The position numbers and the translations under genes are program-made. Shown here one piece after another: positions 53,955-62,931 of a stretch of 64,000 nt of DNA; positions within the stretch are counted from its first letter, which is position 1, and each line of letters opens with the position of its first letter. The stretch is from assembly GCA_040754425.1 (NCBI GenBank), contig JBFMCR010000001.1, forward strand, positions 22,707-86,706, given 5' to 3'. Source of the DNA: UBA6918 sp040754425 (GTDB lineage Bacteria > Pseudomonadota > Gammaproteobacteria > Burkholderiales > Thiobacillaceae). The notes beneath the pieces are model-generated. The model ran no database searches. It was not told the origin of the DNA and saw only the letters and a program-made list of their open reading frames with translations.

Positions 53955-54887
53955 ATGGACCGGCTGGAAAGCATGCGGCTGTTCGTGAAAATCGCGGAAC
54001 TGGGCAGTTTCTCGGCTGTGGCGCAGCAGTTGAACGTGGCGCGCTCGGCAGTCACGCGGCAGGTGGCGGCGCTGGAAGCGCACCTTGGCACCATGCTGAT
54101 TGCGCGCAGCACGCGCAGGCTTTCCCTCACTTCGGCGGGGGCGGGCTACCTGGAGAAGTGCCGCGAAATCCTGGCGCTGGTCGATGCCGCGGAAGCGGGG
54201 CTGTCGGAGGAAACCCAGGCGCCGCGCGGCCATATACGCGCAAGCCTGCCGTTTTCGTTCGGGCTCAGGCAGCTGATGCCGATGTTCAGCGAATTCATGG
54301 CCGCGAACCCGGAAATTTCCCTCGAGCTCGATTTCAACGACCGCCGCGTCAATCTCATCGAGGGCGGCTTCGATCTGGCCATCCGCGTCAGCAACCGCCT
54401 GGAGTCCGGCGACATCGCACGCAAGATAGGCTCAAGCCAGGGCGTGATCGCCGCCTCGCCGGATTATCTCGCGCAGCACGGACGGCCCAAACATCCGCGT
54501 GACCTCGCCAGGCACGAGTGCTTCGGCTACCTGCTGGCCGCACGTTCGAGCTGGGCCTTCGTCATCGACGGCGAAACCAGGTTGTTCCCGGTTTCGGGCC
54601 GGCTCGCGGCCAACAACGGCGAGGCCCTGCTCGACGCCGCGATCCGCGGACTGGGCATCACCTATACGCCGACCTTCATCGCCGAGCAGGCGGTGCGCGA
54701 AGGCCGGCTGGAGATCCTGCTGCGCAAGTTTCCCACGCCGGCGCTGGGCATCTACGCCATCTTCCCCAGCAACCGCTACGTGCCGCACCGGGTGCGGGCG
54801 CTGGTCGAATTCCTCGCCGCCCGCATAGGGTCAAAACCGGTGTGGGACCGGATACTCGTTGCCAAGCAGGCTCGGCAGGCACCGTGA
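53955..54887 (+). CDS. LysR-family transcriptional regulator
   Basis: A 310-residue regulator. The N-terminal winged helix (about 1-60) has the LysR pattern AELGSFSAVAQQLNVARSAVTRQVAALEAHLGT; a long linker helix and a type 2 periplasmic-binding-like effector domain (about 90-300) follow. Of the many LysR proteins this resembles the AaeR/PtxR/DhcR-type subfamily in the DLAIRVSNRLES segment. It is divergent from the b561-YceI operon and likely controls it. The effector is unknown. ATG at 53955 has an AGGGGAT ribosome-binding site. Confidence 0.9.
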   Translation: MDRLESMRLFVKIAELGSFSAVAQQLNVARSAVTRQVAALEAHLGTMLIARSTRRLSLTSAGAGYLEKCREILALVDAAEAGLSEETQAPRGHIRASLPFSFGLRQLMPMFSEFMAANPEISLELDFNDRRVNLIEGGFDLAIRVSNRLESGDIARKIGSSQGVIAASPDYLAQHGRPKHPRDLARHECFGYLLAARSSWAFVIDGETRLFPVSGRLAANNGEALLDAAIRGLGITYTPTFIAEQAVREGRLEILLRKFPTPALGIYAIFPSNRYVPHRVRALVEFLAARIGSKPVWDRILVAKQARQAP

Positions 54888-54936
54888 CAAACGAGCGAAG
54901 CTTTGTGTTTTCGCTACTGCACGCTAGCCTATTTGC

Positions 54937-56832
54937 ATGACCACAACGACGATCGCCCCCTCCCTGTTGGCAGCCACGGCGCAGGACCTGCGCCGGCATG
55001 TGCCTTTCTCTGAAATGGCTCCGCCCCATCTGGAATGGATGGTGGCGCGGCTGCAACTGGCCTATTTCCCGGCCGGCGCGACCGTGCTCGAGCCCGATGC
55101 GGGCGTGCCACAGTGGTTTTACGTGGTGAAGCAGGGCTCGGTGGAGGCCGGCGGCAGCGCGGAGGAAAGCGTCATCAGGCTGCTCGCGGGAGAGTGCTTC
55201 CCGCTCGGCGCCCTGTTGGCGGAGCGCCCGGTCGCCAACCAGTTTCGCGCCGCGGAAGACAGTTTCTGCTATCTGCTTCCTGCCGGGGATTTTCATGCCC
55301 TGATCGCACAAAGCGCGGTGTTCCGCGATTTTTGCACGCGCCGCATCGCCAGCCTGCTGGAGCAGTCGCAAAAGGCGGTGCAGTCGGAATATGCCCTGCG
55401 CCAGGACGAGGACGCGCGGCTGGAACGCAGCCTGGCTTCGGTTTGCGCCCGCGCCCCGGTGAGCGTCGCGGCCGGCACGCCGCTCGGCGCCGCCTTGCAG
55501 ACCATGCACGATGCGCGCGTGGGCTCGGTGGCGGTCACCGATGAAGACCGCCGTCCGCTCGGCATCCTTACGCTGAAGGACGTGCTTTCGCGCGTGACCC
55601 TGCCGGGGCTGCCGCCCGACACGCCCATCGACAGCGTAATGACCCCCGACCCCGTCACCCTGCCGGCTTCGTCACCGGCACGCGAGGCACTGCTGCTGAT
55701 GGCGCGTCGCGGCATCCACCATCTGCTGCTGACGGAGGACGGCAAACTCGCCGGCGTGATTTCGGAAAAGGACCTCTTTGCCATCAAGCGCATGAGCGTG
55801 CAGGGCGTAGCCAATGCCATCGCCAATGCCGGCGACATCGATGCCTTGAAGCGCGCCGGCCGTGACATCGCCGCGCTGGCGCACAGCCTCCTGGCGCAGG
55901 GCATGCAGGCGGAAACCCTGACCGAGCTGATCGCCACGCTCAACGACCATCTCACGCGCCGACTCATCGACCTGGAAACCGCCGCGCTGCCGCTGCCGCA
56001 GGCAAAGTGGTGCTGGCTGGCGCTGGGTTCGGAAGGCCGCATGGAACAGACCCTCGCCACCGACCAGGACAATGCGCTGATTTTCGAGGCCGACGACGAG
56101 GCCAAGACCGAGGCCGTGCGCGAAAGCCTCATCATTATGGCGCGCCGCATCAACGAGGGCCTCGATGCCTGCGGCTTCCCGCTGTGCAAGGGCTTCATCA
56201 TGGCGGGCAACCCGAAATGGTGCCTGACGAGCGCGGAATGGCGCACGCAGTTTTCGCGCTGGATCGATTCGGGCGGCCCCGAGGAACTACTCAACGCCAG
56301 CATCTTTTTCGATTTTCGCGCCCTTTACGGTGCGGAAGACCTGGCCGCCGACCTTCGCGCCTGGCTCATCGCGAAAATCCGGGGCAACCCGCGCTTCCTG
56401 AAACAGATGACCCAGAATGCGCTGCGCAACGTCCCGCCGCTGGGCCTGGTGCGCGACTTCGTGCTGTCCGGGGACGAGCAGCACCCGCACACGCTGGACC
56501 TCAAGCTCAACGGCTCGGTCCCTTTCGTCGACGGCGCGCGCATATTCGCCCTCGCCAGCGGGCAACCTGCCACCGGCACGGCTCGGCGATTGAAGCAGGC
56601 AGGGCCTGCCCTGCGCATCCCGGAAAAGGAAATCGACGGCTGGGTGCAGGCTTTCCACTTCATCCAGCTTTTACGCCTGCGCCACCAGCACGAGCAGGAG
56701 CGCAAGGGCCTGGCACCGGACAACTACCTGAATCCGGACACGCTTTCGGTACTGGACCGGCGCATCCTCAAGGAAGCCTTCCGCCAGGCGCGCAAGCTGC
56801 AGGCGCGGCTGGCACTCGATTATGATGTCTAG
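54937..56832 (+). CDS. cNMP-fold / tandem CBS / DUF294 nucleotidyltransferase-like signalling protein
   Basis: A 631-residue cytosolic protein. Order: cNMP-binding-like fold (about 15-135), but with a degenerate cassette (no FGExAL), two CBS domains (about 165-285: SVAAGTPLGAALQTMHD, GILTLKDVLSRV; DPVTLPASSPAREALLLMARRGIHHLLL), DUF294 nucleotidyltransferase domain (about 340-450) with GSEGRMEQTLATDQDNALI (GSx-E-x9-DxD like), and DUF294 C-terminal domain. Such proteins recur next to the Na+:solute symporter pair of the VC_2705 type, as seen here downstream. Nucleotidyl transfer to a substrate is inferred from the fold only. Confidence 0.85.
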   Translation: MTTTTIAPSLLAATAQDLRRHVPFSEMAPPHLEWMVARLQLAYFPAGATVLEPDAGVPQWFYVVKQGSVEAGGSAEESVIRLLAGECFPLGALLAERPVANQFRAAEDSFCYLLPAGDFHALIAQSAVFRDFCTRRIASLLEQSQKAVQSEYALRQDEDARLERSLASVCARAPVSVAAGTPLGAALQTMHDARVGSVAVTDEDRRPLGILTLKDVLSRVTLPGLPPDTPIDSVMTPDPVTLPASSPAREALLLMARRGIHHLLLTEDGKLAGVISEKDLFAIKRMSVQGVANAIANAGDIDALKRAGRDIAALAHSLLAQGMQAETLTELIATLNDHLTRRLIDLETAALPLPQAKWCWLALGSEGRMEQTLATDQDNALIFEADDEAKTEAVRESLIIMARRINEGLDACGFPLCKGFIMAGNPKWCLTSAEWRTQFSRWIDSGGPEELLNASIFFDFRALYGAEDLAADLRAWLIAKIRGNPRFLKQMTQNALRNVPPLGLVRDFVLSGDEQHPHTLDLKLNGSVPFVDGARIFALASGQPATGTARRLKQAGPALRIPEKEIDGWVQAFHFIQLLRLRHQHEQERKGLAPDNYLNPDTLSVLDRRILKEAFRQARKLQARLALDYDV

Positions 56833-56841
56833 GCACGAGCG

Positions 56842-57537
56842 GTGATCTGGCCCTTTTTTCGCCGCGCGCGCATCGAACTGTCGCAAAACGAGGCCCGGCG
56901 CCTGGCTGCGCTCAAGGCCGCGCCCAAAATCGAGCCCGATACGCCGCTTGCTGCGCTGCGCTGGGTCGTGGTCGACGTCGAAACCGGCGGCCTCAACCCG
57001 TACACCGATCCGCTTTTGTCCATCGGCGCGGTGGAAATCCGCCATGGCCGCATCCGGCTGGGGGCGAGCTTCGAAGTGCGGCTTCAGCAGTCAGCGGTCA
57101 CTTCGCACGAAAACATTCTGGTACACGGGCTGACCCACAGCCAGCAGCTTGCCGGCATGACCGCCAAGAACGCGTTGCTGGATTTCGCCGAGTTCGCCGC
57201 GGGCGGGCCTTTCGTGGCCTTTCATGCCGGATTCGACCGCACGGCGCTGCAAGTCGCCGTGCAAAAGGAGCTGGGCTGGGACTTTCCCGGCCGCTGGCTG
57301 GATGCAGCCATCATCGCGCCCTTGCTCTTCCCGCGACTGGCTGGCGAATGCCGCGCGCTCGACGACTGGCTGGACGCGCTTTCGATACAGAATTACGCCC
57401 GCCACAGCGCCGTTGCCGACGCCGCCGCCACCGCCCAGTTGTGGCTGATCCTGCTGAACGCCGCCGCGCGTCAGCGCCTCCACACTTTCAAAGACCTCGA
57501 AAGCCTTGTCCACGCCCGCAAATGGCTGGGGCAATGA
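56842..57537 (+). CDS. DnaQ-like 3'-5' exonuclease
   Basis: A 231-residue DEDDh exonuclease. Exo I is VVVDVETGGL, Exo II lies in FHAGFDRTALQ, and Exo III is RHSAVADAAATAQL with the catalytic His and Asp. The arrangement is that of DNA polymerase III epsilon-like domains but stand-alone, with no clamp-binding motif recognised. A GTG start at 56842 lies 9 bp after the DUF294 gene. DUF294, exonuclease and Na+:solute symporter genes often occur together in proteobacteria; the reason is unclear. Confidence 0.85.
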   Translation: MIWPFFRRARIELSQNEARRLAALKAAPKIEPDTPLAALRWVVVDVETGGLNPYTDPLLSIGAVEIRHGRIRLGASFEVRLQQSAVTSHENILVHGLTHSQQLAGMTAKNALLDFAEFAAGGPFVAFHAGFDRTALQVAVQKELGWDFPGRWLDAAIIAPLLFPRLAGECRALDDWLDALSIQNYARHSAVADAAATAQLWLILLNAAARQRLHTFKDLESLVHARKWLGQ

Positions 57538-57669
57538 CCATCCGTGGATTATTAGCAAATACGGATAATCTGTTTGTCGATTTCGGTGCGCAGGCGCAAA
57601 CTTGCGCGGTGCATGCCGAGAGGCTGTGCATTAAATTAGAAGACCAACCCTCAACATCACGGAGGAACC

Positions 57670-57933
57670 ATGCAACTGACCGACAAGCATCGGGAGTACT
57701 GGTCCAGGAACTTGCGTCTGACGGCCATTCTCCTTGCCATCTGGTTTGTGGCCACATTCGTGGCGATGTACTTCGCGCGAGAACTCAACGAAATCGTCAT
57801 ACTGGGCTTTCCCCTCGGCTTCTACATGGGCGCCCAGGGCGCACTGATCATCTACGTGCTGGTGATCTGGTACTACGCCCGCAGCATGAACAATATGGAC
57901 AAGGAATACGGCGTCCATGAAGGGGAGGATTGA
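57670..57933 (+). CDS. DUF4212 small subunit of a sodium:solute symporter
   Basis: An 87-residue membrane protein with two transmembrane helices (about 17-37 and 46-72), rich in aromatic residues. It resembles the DUF4212 family (TIGR03647-type small subunit) that accompanies VC_2705-type SSS transporters: YWSRNLRLTAILLAIWF is the family N-terminal signature. It lies two bases before the large subunit ATG. The ribosome-binding site is GGAGGAACC. The 132-bp gap upstream contains only weak promoter-like sequence. Confidence 0.82.
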   Translation: MQLTDKHREYWSRNLRLTAILLAIWFVATFVAMYFARELNEIVILGFPLGFYMGAQGALIIYVLVIWYYARSMNNMDKEYGVHEGED

Positions 57934-57935
57934 GC

Positions 57936-60047
57936 ATGACCGCACTAACCCAATCGCAGTTTTTCAACCAGCTGAAGAAGTACTACAGCTTCTACACCGG
58001 CGGCTTCATCGCCTTCGTCATCATCCTGGCCATCCTCGAACAGATGGGTGTGCCCAACCGCGTCATCGGCTACATCTTCCTGATCGCCACCATCGGCTTG
58101 TACGCCGGCATCGGCATCATGTCGAAAACCGCCGACGTGGCGGAATACTACGTCGCCGGACGGCGCGTGCCCGCAATCTTCAACGGCATGGCCACGGGCG
58201 CGGACTGGATGTCGGCTGCAAGCTTCATCGGTATGGCGGGCACCCTCTACCTCACCGGTTTTGACGGCCTTGCTTTCGTCATGGGCTGGACCGGCGGCTA
58301 CGTGCTGGTGGCGCTGTTCCTCGCGCCCTACCTCAGGAAGTTCGGCCAGTTCACGATTCCGGACTTCCTCGGCGCCCGCTACGGCGGCAACCTGCCGCGA
58401 CTGATCGGCGTGATCGCTGCCATCCTCGCCTCCTTCGTGTACGTGGTGGCGCAGATCTACGGCGTGGGCATCATCACCAGCCGCTTCGTCGGCATCGACG
58501 TAACACTCGGCGTATGGCTCGGCCTCGGCGGCATTCTGGTATGTTCCTTCCTCGGCGGCATGCGCGCGGTGACCTGGACCCAGGTGGCGCAGTACATCAT
58601 TCTGATCATCGCCTACATGATCCCGGTGGTGTGGCTGTCGGTCGCGCATACCGGCAACCCGATCCCGCAGATCGCCTATGGCCAGGCACTGCAGAAGGTA
58701 ACCGCCCTGGAAAACGAGCTCAACGACGCCACGACCGTGAAGGGCGCAGCCGAAGCCTCCGCCCGCGCCGCCCACAAGGCCAAGCAGGAAGAGCTCGAAG
58801 GCAAGATCGCGGCACTGGATGCCGCCGTGTCCGCTGGCACCGGCGACGCCTTCCTCGCTGCCGAACGCGCCGCAGCAGGCAACCCGGACGATTTCCCGGC
58901 CACTGCCGATGCACTCAGGGAAAAATGGAAGAAGGCAGCCGATGGCCACAAGGCCAAGACCGGTCCGGTTCCCGCTCATGCCACCGCTTTCGCCGGCAAG
59001 GGCGCCGAGAAGAAGCTGCTGAAGGACAATCCCGACGCCAGCGCGGAGGAAATCGCCGCCGCCAAGGCCGAAGACGAAGCCGCTTCCGATGTGAAGCGCC
59101 GCAACTTCCTCGCCCTGGTGCTGTGCCTGATGGTCGGCACCGCTTCGCTGCCGCACATCCTGATGCGCTACTACACCACCCCCTCGGTGCGTGAAGCGCG
59201 CAAGTCGGTGTTCTGGTCGCTGTTCTTCATCTTTCTGCTGTACTTCACCGCACCGGCGCTGGCCGTGCTGGCCAAGTACGAGGTGTACCACAACCTCGTC
59301 GGCTCCAGCTTTGCCGCCCTGCCTGCCTGGGTGTCCAACTGGGCTGCGGTGGATGCAACCCTGATGAAGATCGTCGACATCAACGGCGACGGCCTCGTAC
59401 AGCTGGCGGAAATCACCATGGGCGGCGACCTCATCGTGCTGGCCACGCCGGAAATCGCCGGCCTGCCGTATGTGATCTCCGGCCTGGTGGCTGCAGGCGG
59501 TCTGGCCGCTGCGCTGTCCACCGCGGACGGCCTGCTCCTGACCATCGCCAACGCGCTGTCGCACGACGTGTACTACAAGATGCTCGACCCGCACGCTTCC
59601 ACGGTGCGCCGCCTGACGGTAGCCAAGACGCTGCTGCTGGTGGTGGCCGCGATCGCGGCGTACACCGCATCGCTCAAGCCGGGCAACATCCTGTTCCTGG
59701 TGGGTGCGGCGTTCTCGCTGGCGGCCTCGGCCTTCTTCCCGGCCCTGGTGCTGGGCGTGTTCTGGAAGCGCGCCAACAAGCTCGGCGCCGTCCTGGGTAT
59801 GCTGGCCGGCCTGGGCATCTGTATCTACTACATGGTCATCACCTATGACTTCTTCGGCGGCGTGGCCGCCAACGAGTGGTGGGGCATCAAGCCCATCGCC
59901 GCCGGACTCTTCGGCATCCCCGTCGGATTCCTGGGCGTGATCATCGGCTCGCTGGTCTCCCCGGCGCCGTCGCAGGAAGTGCAGGAATTGGTCGACCACG
60001 TGCGTTACCCCAACCTGGAAGGCGACATCAGCACCCAGGCCACCTGA
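57936..60047 (+). CDS. Sodium:solute symporter, VC_2705-type, with an unusual soluble insert
   Basis: A 703-residue SSS-family Na+ symporter, longer than the usual 500-600. About 13 transmembrane helices are seen, with the family motif ISGLVAAGGLAAALSTADGLLLTIANALSHD at TM8-9 (about 510-540). Residues about 250-388 form an Ala/Lys/Glu-rich hydrophilic insert with predicted long helices (ENELNDATTVKGAAEASARA). A loop at 481-492 (DINGDGLVQLAE) matches the EF-hand calcium-binding consensus. ATG at 57936 was chosen for its GGGGAGG ribosome-binding site. Acetate or another short organic acid is a possible substrate by family. It works with the DUF4212 protein. Confidence 0.88.
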   Translation: MTALTQSQFFNQLKKYYSFYTGGFIAFVIILAILEQMGVPNRVIGYIFLIATIGLYAGIGIMSKTADVAEYYVAGRRVPAIFNGMATGADWMSAASFIGMAGTLYLTGFDGLAFVMGWTGGYVLVALFLAPYLRKFGQFTIPDFLGARYGGNLPRLIGVIAAILASFVYVVAQIYGVGIITSRFVGIDVTLGVWLGLGGILVCSFLGGMRAVTWTQVAQYIILIIAYMIPVVWLSVAHTGNPIPQIAYGQALQKVTALENELNDATTVKGAAEASARAAHKAKQEELEGKIAALDAAVSAGTGDAFLAAERAAAGNPDDFPATADALREKWKKAADGHKAKTGPVPAHATAFAGKGAEKKLLKDNPDASAEEIAAAKAEDEAASDVKRRNFLALVLCLMVGTASLPHILMRYYTTPSVREARKSVFWSLFFIFLLYFTAPALAVLAKYEVYHNLVGSSFAALPAWVSNWAAVDATLMKIVDINGDGLVQLAEITMGGDLIVLATPEIAGLPYVISGLVAAGGLAAALSTADGLLLTIANALSHDVYYKMLDPHASTVRRLTVAKTLLLVVAAIAAYTASLKPGNILFLVGAAFSLAASAFFPALVLGVFWKRANKLGAVLGMLAGLGICIYYMVITYDFFGGVAANEWWGIKPIAAGLFGIPVGFLGVIIGSLVSPAPSQEVQELVDHVRYPNLEGDISTQAT

Positions 60048-60079
60048 GTGTAGTGTCTGCCGCTCCCCGCGGGGGAGCA

Positions 60080-60117
60080 CAAACAACAAGGCCCGCATTT
60101 GCGGGCCTTGTTGTTTG
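60080..60117. terminator. Strong bidirectional terminator
   Basis: An 18-bp perfect stem (60080-60097 with 60100-60117: CAAACAACAAGGCCCGCA and its complement) lies between the convergent symporter and TPR genes. A second smaller palindrome (GCTCCCC/GGGGAGC) precedes it at 60062-60078. Confidence 0.85.
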
Positions 60118-60131
60118 TGGCAACGGGCGAT

Positions 60132-60719
60132 TCAGCCCAGGTGTTCGACCAGATAATGCAGGTCCGGACGCTCGGTTTCGCGAATGAAGACTTTCGCCCG
60201 CTGCGGGTCGTAAAGCGCCAGCTGCTCGGCCGCGTGCTTGACCCGGTCGGGATCATGCAAGCGATGATAGGCCATGCCCAAGGCATACCAGGCATGGCCG
60301 TTCATGGGCTGAAGGCGCGCCGCCTCTTCTAGCGCCCTGGCGGCCTCCTCATGCCTGCCAAGATGCGCGCAGGCCATGCCCATGCCGTACCAGGCGCGGT
60401 CCTGGTTCGGCACCAGCTCGACCGCCTTGTTGAAGGCGTTGATGGCCTGCTGCCAGTTTTTCGCCTTGTCCAGCACGAAGCCGAGGTTGAACCAGGCCTC
60501 GCCGTTGTTCGGCTCGCGTTCGCATACGCGCATGAGCCAGCTCTCCGCCTTGGCGAAATCCTCCATCTGCGCGTACAGAAAGCCGATGAGATGCGCAAGG
60601 CGCATGTTGTCCGGGGCCGCCGCATAAGCCTGCTCGTAGGCCTCGACGGCGGCGAACTTGCGCCCCAGCATCTTTATCAGCCAGGCACGCGCCTCCCAGC
60701 GCCATTGCTCGTAGTTCAT
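60132..60719 (-). CDS. Tetratricopeptide-repeat protein
   Basis: A 195-residue soluble protein made of TPR units. Repeats are seen at about residues 24-57 (VEAYEQAYAAAPDN), 58-91 (ESWLMRVCEREPNN), 92-125 (AINAFNKAVELVPNQ) and 126-159 (ARALEEAARLQPMN). No signal peptide or enzyme domain. TPR arrays mediate protein-protein contacts; a partner is not evident. It is a single gene with its own terminator from the bidirectional hairpin downstream. Confidence 0.82.
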   Translation of the reverse strand: MNYEQWRWEARAWLIKMLGRKFAAVEAYEQAYAAAPDNMRLAHLIGFLYAQMEDFAKAESWLMRVCEREPNNGEAWFNLGFVLDKAKNWQQAINAFNKAVELVPNQDRAWYGMGMACAHLGRHEEAARALEEAARLQPMNGHAWYALGMAYHRLHDPDRVKHAAEQLALYDPQRAKVFIRETERPDLHYLVEHLG

Positions 60720-60804
60720 TTTGTCTTTTGCGGATAAGGAGACCCCGATTTTCGGCCAGGCTGCCCGCGAGGGCAAGTTACAATAGGCAAACCACGGAGA
60801 AAAC

Positions 60805-61107
60805 ATGGTCCAAACCGAAATCCTCATTCTTTCCATCGTGCGCCTGCTCGTGGAAATCGCCGGCTACTCGCTGCTCGGGCAGGGTCTCTTGTACGTACTC
60901 GCCGGCGCCAGGCGCGAGCAGAACATGTTCTACGGCATCCTCAAGACCATCACCTCGCCGGTGGTCCGCGCCGTGCGTTTCATCACGCCGCGCTTCGTCG
61001 TCGATGCGCACATTCCTTTCGTGGCTTTCTTCCTGCTGTTCTGGTTCTGGGTCGCCGTGTCCATCGCCAAGCGCTATGTGTGCGTCACCAACGGCCTGCA
61101 GTGTTGA
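60805..61107 (+). CDS. Small hypothetical inner-membrane protein
   Basis: A 100-residue protein with three hydrophobic segments (about 6-30, 46-64, 72-90). It has no family recognised with confidence; a Cys-rich tail (YVCVTNGLQC) ends the chain. The ATG lies 85 bp from the divergent TPR gene start. Function unknown. Confidence 0.6.
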   Translation: MVQTEILILSIVRLLVEIAGYSLLGQGLLYVLAGARREQNMFYGILKTITSPVVRAVRFITPRFVVDAHIPFVAFFLLFWFWVAVSIAKRYVCVTNGLQC

Positions 61108-61145
61108 TTAAAATGCTTTCCGTGTCCCCTGCGGCAGCAGTCGGC

Positions 61146-61174
61146 TTGACCGCAAAGCAAATAAACGGTTAAAT
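61146..61174 (+). promoter_or_regulatory. tRNA-type sigma70 promoter
   Basis: TTGACC (61146-61151) and TTAAAT (61169-61174) are spaced by 17 bp and followed by the GC-rich discriminator ACGCGCC. This is a strong stable-RNA promoter that would drive the tRNA-Phe region. Confidence 0.65.
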
Positions 61175-61185
61175 ACGCGCCTTGC

Positions 61186-61211
61186 GACCGGCCTTGCCGG
61201 TCATTCTTTTT
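61186..61211 (+). other. Hairpin with T tract in the tRNA-Phe leader
   Basis: GACCGGC / GCCGGTC form a 7-bp stem with a 3-nt loop followed by ATTCTTTTT. An outer stem CTTGCG/CGCAAG (61181-61186 with 61214-61219) encloses it. It looks like a terminator but lies between the promoter and the tRNA sequence, so it may be a leader structure or a processing site. Confidence 0.45.
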
Positions 61212-61226
61212 GCCGCAAGACGACGT

Positions 61227-61260
61227 GGCCAGGTAGCTCAGTTGGTAGAGCAGCGGACTG
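61227..61260 (+). pseudogene. Truncated tRNA-Phe copy (5' half only)
   Basis: The sequence from acceptor strand to the first anticodon base is identical to the intact tRNA-Phe at 61541; the shared block including 6 bases upstream is 40 bp (61221-61260 equals 61535-61574). After the ACTG of the anticodon loop it turns into unrelated sequence that runs into the N gap. It may be a real truncated duplicate, or a product of mis-joined contigs. Confidence 0.7.
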
Positions 61261-61270
61261 CAACCTGGCC

Positions 61271-61524
61271 GAAGGACAGGTTGTAGTGAAGGCTAACTTG
61301 CGCAGCAAGTTAAGGGCGCAAGCCCGGCCGGAACTAAAATCCGCGTCNNNNNNNNNNNNNNNNNNNNNNNNNNNNNNNNNNNNNNNNNNNNNNNNNNNNN
61401 NNNNNNNNNNNNNNNNNNNNNNNNNNNNNNNNNNNNNNNNNNNNNNNGAAGGACAGGTTGTAGTGAAGGCTAACTTGCGCAGCAAGTTAAGGGCGCAAGC
61501 CCGGCCGGAACTAAAATCCGCGTC
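61271..61524. repeat. Exact 77-bp direct repeats flanking a 100-N gap
   Basis: 61271-61347 and 61448-61524 are identical over 77 bp, and the 100 bases between (61348-61447) are N. The repeat ends AAAATCCGCGTC, which echoes the anticodon-stem 3' side of tRNA-Phe, and contains hairpins AACTTGC/GCAAGTT and CAACCTG/CAGGTTG (the latter partly outside). The exact 77-bp length suggests a de Bruijn k-mer overlap between contig ends; the true content of the gap is unknown. Confidence 0.8.
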
Positions 61525-61540
61525 GTAAATGTCTCGACGT

Positions 61541-61616
<76 letters not shown>

Positions 61617-61884
61617 ACCCACCCCATCGCCGAACTTCGCCCGCCACTTCGAGACGTATCCCCAGCGGTACCAGCTTGCAGCAGGCAAGAGCCCACAGTT
61701 GGCGTTGTTTTTTTGAGTAAAATCTACAAAGATATCCCAAGCGATTGGTATATATGGGTTATTTGCTTTCATGCCAGGCAAAAATGTGTTATTAAAAGCA
61801 CAAATGGGCATAAACGGCGCTTGCATTAAAGTTATGTCCTCGAAACGTCGTTCCAAGGACTGACCGTGCGGGTGGGAGCAAACA
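61617..61884. other. 268-bp AT-richer gap after tRNA-Phe
   Basis: No gene is recognised. The middle part (about 61710-61835) is distinctly AT-richer than the surroundings, which may mark acquired or non-coding sequence. The last 30 bp hold the ribosome-binding site of the next gene. Confidence 0.45.
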
Positions 61885-62826
61885 TTGAAGTTGAATAAAT
61901 TTGTGGGGCTGGCACTGGCTTTTCTGGCAAGCGGCCCGGCACTGGCGCAAGGCGGCCAGACACAGACTGCGGGCTATGTCAGCGCTTATGCACTGCGCAG
62001 CGACCTCGATCTTAACTCTCTTTCGGCCATGGTGTATGACCAGTACAGCGGCGAAGTACTGTACGCGAAAAACCCCAACCTGCAAACGCCGATCGCCTCC
62101 ATCACCAAGCTCATGACCGCCATGGTCACGCTGGATGCGCAGTTGCCGCTCGACGAACGCATCAAGATCACCCGCCAGGACATCGACCACCTCAAGGGCA
62201 CCGGTTCGCGCCTTGCCATCGGCAGCATCTACACTCGCGAGCAACTGCTCAATCTGGCGCTGATCGCCTCGGAGAACCGCGCCGCACACGCCCTCGGCCG
62301 CACTTATCCCGGCGGTCTCGACGCCTTCATCGCGGCCATGAACCGCAAGGCGCAGGAACTGGGCATGAGCAAGACGCTGTACGTCGACCCGACCGGACTT
62401 TCCAGCTTCAACCAGTCCACCGCGGAAGACCTCGTCAAGCTGGTCGACCACGCCTACAGCTACTACCCAGACATTCGCCGGATTACCACCAGCAGCGATT
62501 ACAGCTTAGGCAAGCACCGCGTAGTGGTGAAGAGAAAGGGCAAGAAACGGACTTACTGGCGCGACTTTGCCTTCGTCAACACCAACCGCCTGACGCGCAC
62601 GGACGAATGGCAGATCGGCCTGTCCAAGACCGGCTTTATCAACGAGGCGGGCCACTGCCTGGTCATGCAGGCGGATATCGCACAGCGCAAGGTCATCATC
62701 GTGCTGCTCGACGCGGTCGGCAAATACAACCGCATCGGCGACGCCAACCGCATCAAGCAATGGCTGGAAGGCAGCGACATCAGCCGCCACACCATGGCCT
62801 CGCCGGCGGTCTCGCGCGGCACATGA
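61885..62826 (+). CDS. pbpG: D-alanyl-D-alanine endopeptidase (PBP7/PbpG-like)
   Basis: A 313-residue periplasmic low-molecular-weight penicillin-binding protein of the S11 family. The signal peptide ends at about residue 21 (ALA). Active-site motifs are SITK (serine nucleophile and lysine), SEN and KTG (in SKTGFINEAG). It cleaves D-Ala-meso-Dap cross-links or D-Ala-D-Ala termini of peptidoglycan; the PbpG type lacks a large C-terminal domain, as here. TTG at 61885 is the start, with a GGGAG ribosome-binding site six bases upstream; no ATG fits the signal peptide. Confidence 0.88.
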   Translation: MKLNKFVGLALAFLASGPALAQGGQTQTAGYVSAYALRSDLDLNSLSAMVYDQYSGEVLYAKNPNLQTPIASITKLMTAMVTLDAQLPLDERIKITRQDIDHLKGTGSRLAIGSIYTREQLLNLALIASENRAAHALGRTYPGGLDAFIAAMNRKAQELGMSKTLYVDPTGLSSFNQSTAEDLVKLVDHAYSYYPDIRRITTSSDYSLGKHRVVVKRKGKKRTYWRDFAFVNTNRLTRTDEWQIGLSKTGFINEAGHCLVMQADIAQRKVIIVLLDAVGKYNRIGDANRIKQWLEGSDISRHTMASPAVSRGT

Positions 62827-62831
62827 TTGAT

Positions 62832-62855
62832 AAGGGCTAGGGGCCAAGGGCTAGG
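62832..62855. repeat. Short tandem AAGGGCTAGG repeats
   Basis: AAGGGCTAGG occurs at 62832-62841 and 62846-62855 (14-bp period), with a degenerate third unit. This type of run is a familiar dispersed intergenic sequence in betaproteobacteria. No function is evident. Confidence 0.45.
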
Positions 62856-62931
62856 AATTAGGGGATGATGCGGCCCAAGGCCGCGCAATATTCAAAGCGC
62901 GAAGCACATTCCCTGAATCCTGGCCCGCCCT

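Noticed and set aside
57945..60098. 717-codon leftward open frame opposite the symporter
   Set aside because: It is a shadow of a well-supported SSS transporter and consists of Gln/His/Arg-rich sequence.
61261..61347. Group I intron or other ribozyme in tRNA-Phe
   Set aside because: The insert begins in the anticodon loop, as tRNA introns do, but none of the conserved group I core segments was seen, and the gap makes the sequence incomplete.
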